Below are positions 5,213 to 7,657 of a DNA stretch of 7,657 nucleotides, in pieces. The stretch spans positions 1 through 7,657 of the forward strand of contig MWAR01000107.1 of NCBI GenBank assembly GCA_002068715.1, read 5' to 3'. This stretch comes from a bacterium ADurb.Bin374. GTDB taxonomy: Bacteria; Riflebacteria; Ozemobacteria; Ozemobacterales; Ozemobacteraceae. Within the stretch, counting starts at the first letter, position 1. Every line of letters begins with the position of its first letter. The notes beneath the pieces were generated by a model. That model did no database searches, was not told the DNA's origin, and worked only from the letters and a program-made list of their open reading frames with translations. The translations under genes and the position numbers were made by a program.

Positions 5213-6837
5213 GCACCGCCCTTCCAGGACAGCCACTTGAGATAATTGGTGTAGCGCTGGTGCATGTATTTCAGGGCGAGCACGTCATCGAACAGGTGCC
5301 CGTACATCTTGCGCCCTTTCGCGACCTCCGCGATATGCCGTTCGATCGTGGCGAGCCGCTTTCTGACCTCGGCTTCCCCGACGCCGTCGAGACCTTTCCC
5401 GATTTCAACGAGCAGGTCGGCAACGGGGTCTTCCTTTTCGAGGCCGAGCCGGTCGAACTCCTGGCAGGAGAGATCGAACAGCTTCCGGATCCAGCCGATG
5501 CGGTCGATGCGGAAGCTCGTGTGGCCAGCCTGCTCGAAGAACGGCGAGTCGGGGTCCTGGACGAGCTTGTCGTGAAGGACGAACGGCATGATCTGGCGGA
5601 CATCCTCGAACCCGACTTCCTCGAAGCCGCGGAACCAGGCCAGGGCCTTGGCATACGCCAGAACCGTCATCATAGCGCGTACCGAGAGACCGTTGCGCGT
5701 CTGGCTGCCGAGATCGCGGATCCGGTCCTTGCCGGTGTCCTGCCCCGTCACCGTCTGCCAGTCGATCCCGCCGAGCTTCGCGGTATCCTTGGTCTTGTAC
5801 TCGATCTGGTCAGCGGCGACGTCGCAGAATTCGAAATGCGAGGTGAAAAACTCTATGCGCCGCAGGAGCGACGGCGGGATCCCGACGGCGAGAATCTCGC
5901 GATGGGCACGGTCGATCTGCTCGCCGGAAAAAACGAGCCCGGCCGGGACGACCTCTTCCGGCCTGATCTCTTCCTCGATACGGATCAGCAGATCGCGCAG
6001 GAACCGCGTGTTGAAATGCAGCGCCTTCACCACGACATCGATGCGGTCGCGCAGGGCCTCGATGACCTGATAGGTGCCGCCACCAGCGTCGTCGTTCGCC
6101 GTGAGATACCAGGCCGACGGCGGGCACTCGTATATTTGGTCATATAATTCCGCGTAATCATCGGCAAGCACCGTCAGCAGGGCCGACTGTGTCCTCGTCG
6201 GAATGCGGTTGTATTCATCGATGATCTTCACGCGCATTCCTAGCCACTTTCGCCACGAGATCTTCACGTCATCCATCGTCTGCGCGTTGACGAGCGACGA
6301 GGGAAGCGGGTTCCCGAGCAGGTCGGCGATCGTCATCTGCGGCTGGCCGTGCTGGATGGCGCGTTTGATATCCTTCAATGTATGTCCAGCCATGACGCCC
6401 ATGAGGATGGCGCTGGCGGTTTTTCCGCGCCCCGGTCCGCCCACTAGAAGGCAGCGGCGCCGCAGGACGAGCGTCAGGAGCGGCAGGAGGACGAAGCTCG
6501 AGTAGCTCTGGTCGGTCGGCAGGTTCAGCCGGCTCTTGCAGTCTCCGAGGGTGAACCCCTGGGGCGGCTCGTCGTTGAACTCGATGTCGTAGAACGGGCT
6601 GATGATCGCGTGGTTGGTGATCCAGAAATACGCCTGGCGCAGTTTTTCATCGAGGGCCGGTCCGGACTCGCCCTCCCCCGCAACCCCGCCGGTCCTGCGG
6701 ACGTCGACGGGTCCCTCATACAGGTCGGCGACGTCGAAACCGCTCTTCCGCCGTGCCTTACGGGACAGGTGGGTCGGGGACGCCGACACCTTTCCGAACA
6801 CCGAGGCAATCGATGCAAACGTGTCTTTCAGGCTCAT
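5209..6837 (-). CDS. MoxR-type AAA+ ATPase
   Basis: This is a 542-residue AAA+ ATPase of the MoxR/RavA-like group, which use ATP to remodel or insert cofactors into partner proteins, commonly VWA proteins. Numbered from the chosen start, Walker A is GGPGRGKT (133-140), Walker B is VKIIDEYNR with D207-E208, and sensor 1 is in LTANDD (N248). The arginine-finger region is ALRDRID (262-268), and sensor 2 is LSVRAMMTVLAYAKAL with R387. The sequence before about residue 65 is polar and probably flexible. Past the lid, about 120 residues (roughly 420-542) form a helical extension that makes it longer than a minimal 300-350-residue MoxR protein. The ATG at 6837 is chosen because GGAGG lies 11 bases upstream; an in-frame ATG at 6855 (six residues longer, overlapping the ligase gene by 11 bases) is possible but lacks a ribosome binding site. 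Its stop overlaps the next start as ATGA. Confidence 0.95.
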   Translation of the reverse strand: MSLKDTFASIASVFGKVSASPTHLSRKARRKSGFDVADLYEGPVDVRRTGGVAGEGESGPALDEKLRQAYFWITNHAIISPFYDIEFNDEPPQGFTLGDCKSRLNLPTDQSYSSFVLLPLLTLVLRRRCLLVGGPGRGKTASAILMGVMAGHTLKDIKRAIQHGQPQMTIADLLGNPLPSSLVNAQTMDDVKISWRKWLGMRVKIIDEYNRIPTRTQSALLTVLADDYAELYDQIYECPPSAWYLTANDDAGGGTYQVIEALRDRIDVVVKALHFNTRFLRDLLIRIEEEIRPEEVVPAGLVFSGEQIDRAHREILAVGIPPSLLRRIEFFTSHFEFCDVAADQIEYKTKDTAKLGGIDWQTVTGQDTGKDRIRDLGSQTRNGLSVRAMMTVLAYAKALAWFRGFEEVGFEDVRQIMPFVLHDKLVQDPDSPFFEQAGHTSFRIDRIGWIRKLFDLSCQEFDRLGLEKEDPVADLLVEIGKGLDGVGEAEVRKRLATIERHIAEVAKGRKMYGHLFDDVLALKYMHQRYTNYLKWLSWKGGA

Positions 6838-6844
6838 GAAACCG

Positions 6845-7657
6845 TCATCCTCCATCCGCCGGCCGCCAGTTCCACGGCCTTTTCAAGAGTGTTTCGGGGG
6901 AACGGGCGCTCGAGTAGGTCACGGCCTTCCCGCCCCCGGTGAACGGCGCATCTAATATATCAATATCTATTTTTATATCAAGGCCGAACAGGTGCTCCAG
7001 TGCCTGGCGCATACCCTCTTCCACGCCTTCCGCCCCAAAAAACCGGAGCGCAAGAGTTCCATCCGTTTCCTGGCTAAGAGTGAACTGCGAAAGCGGCAGA
7101 TGTCCCAGGGCCTGTGTCACGTCGATCGAATTCACCACCTTGCCGTCGCTCGTGAGAAACAGTACCGGCGTGCGCCCTTCGAGTCCCTGGAGAACTGGTT
7201 TTCCCCCGACCCAGGCCAACGCGGCCGTGTCGCCGGTCCGGTATCGGAGCAGAGGCAGGAAGGGGTTCCGGCCGCACGTGAGAACGATCTCCCCCCGCTC
7301 GCCGGGGGGGCAGGCCCTGCCCCATTCGTCGAGAATCTCGACATACAGGTCGTGCGGCAGGATTTCGTGGCCGTGCTGCCCTGCGAACGCGACGAACCGC
7401 GATTCGGTGAGGGAATACACGTCGAAGACCGGGCACCCGAAGCGCGTTTCCAGCATCGTTTTCAGGCCGGGCAGAAGAGCCATGGCCGAGGAAACGAGTG
7501 CCCGTGGCCTGTGGCGAAGCGGCAGCTCGGCGAGCGCGGCGAATGCGACTGGATCCCCCGTCAGGATCGCCGGCGCCGTGTCATCGAGGAACCGGACCGG
7601 GTCTTCCGGGTGTCGCCATTCGTGCGGATTCAGATTGATCTTCACATACCCGGCCCC
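6845..7657 (-). CDS. PaaK/CapK-like adenylate-forming enzyme (partial, N-terminus missing)
   Basis: The frame is open at the right edge, entering as GAGYVKINLNPHEW, so the true start lies outside; an in-window GTG at 7645 is not a credible start. About 270 residues are visible, roughly the C-terminal 60% of a phenylacetate-CoA-ligase-like protein. Family motifs appear in order. RALVSSAMALLPGLKTMLE then RFGCPVFDVYSLTES match the A4/A5 region. PPGERGEIVLT then PLLRYRTGDTA match A7/A8. LEGRTPVLFLTSDGK is the hinge into the C-terminal lid. FTGGGKAVTY near the end could supply the A10 catalytic lysine. Such enzymes activate a carboxylate as an acyl-adenylate and pass it to CoA or another acceptor; the substrate cannot be read here, and the ATP-binding loop lies outside the window. 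The stop is 7 bases before the ATPase start, suggesting one operon. The segment near 6952-6980 is rich in rare ATA codons. Confidence 0.88.
   Translation of the reverse strand, partial: GAGYVKINLNPHEWRHPEDPVRFLDDTAPAILTGDPVAFAALAELPLRHRPRALVSSAMALLPGLKTMLETRFGCPVFDVYSLTESRFVAFAGQHGHEILPHDLYVEILDEWGRACPPGERGEIVLTCGRNPFLPLLRYRTGDTAALAWVGGKPVLQGLEGRTPVLFLTSDGKVVNSIDVTQALGHLPLSQFTLSQETDGTLALRFFGAEGVEEGMRQALEHLFGLDIKIDIDILDAPFTGGGKAVTYSSARSPETLLKRPWNWRPADGG

Noticed and set aside
5260..6147. 295-codon plus-strand open frame opposite the MoxR gene
   Set aside because: The minus strand carries all the AAA+ motifs here; the plus-strand product has no recognisable features and mirrors the ATPase codons.
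7289..7310. C6 and G7 homopolymers in the ligase gene as possible phase-variation or frameshift sites
   Set aside because: The conserved motifs on both sides (A5 before, A7/A8 after) are in one frame, and the runs simply encode Arg-Gly and Pro-Pro. There is no sign of switching.

Overview
The window is a GC-rich stretch of bacterial chromosome in which every supportable gene lies on the minus strand, so the genes read from right to left. Starts are mostly ATG, several with purine-rich Shine-Dalgarno sequences (AGGAGG, AAAGGA, GGAAGG). The sequence alone does not fix the phylum. I see no tRNA, rRNA, transposase, CRISPR array or long repeat.

Right part (7657 down to 1666): a compact operon-like run of five genes. 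It opens with the C-terminal 60% or so of a PaaK/CapK-like adenylate-forming enzyme that is cut by the window edge. A MoxR-type AAA+ ATPase follows. Next is a 380-residue protein of unknown family, with a helical N-terminal part and a C-terminal part that looks like one or two degenerate beta-propeller (NHL-like) blades. Then comes a 605-residue protein joining an HExxH metallopeptidase-like domain, an acidic disordered linker and a von Willebrand factor A (VWA) domain with an intact MIDAS. The last gene encodes a 197-residue helical protein with a charged coiled-coil tail. The last three junctions are all 4-base ATGA stop/start overlaps, so the ATPase, propeller-like, metallopeptidase-VWA and helical genes look translationally coupled and are probably made as one complex. 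The layout resembles the MoxR-VWA-beta-propeller 'ternary' systems proposed from comparative genomics to be NTP-dependent chaperone or conflict systems. That assignment is an inference from motifs and gene order.

Left part (1665 down to 1): a 79-base gap carries a good sigma70-like promoter and a small inverted repeat at the expected transcription start. It leads into an unrecognised 238-residue soluble protein, then a clear protein-L-isoaspartate O-methyltransferase (pcm), then the first 35 codons of a protein with an N-terminal membrane segment that runs off the left edge.

Working model (inference): the MoxR ATPase binds the VWA/metallopeptidase protein through its MIDAS, as MoxR-VWA pairs generally do, and remodels or activates it. 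The propeller-like and coiled-coil proteins would act as scaffolds or substrate recognisers. The ligase-like enzyme could supply an adenylation-dependent modification. The pcm group on the left may be a separate transcription unit.
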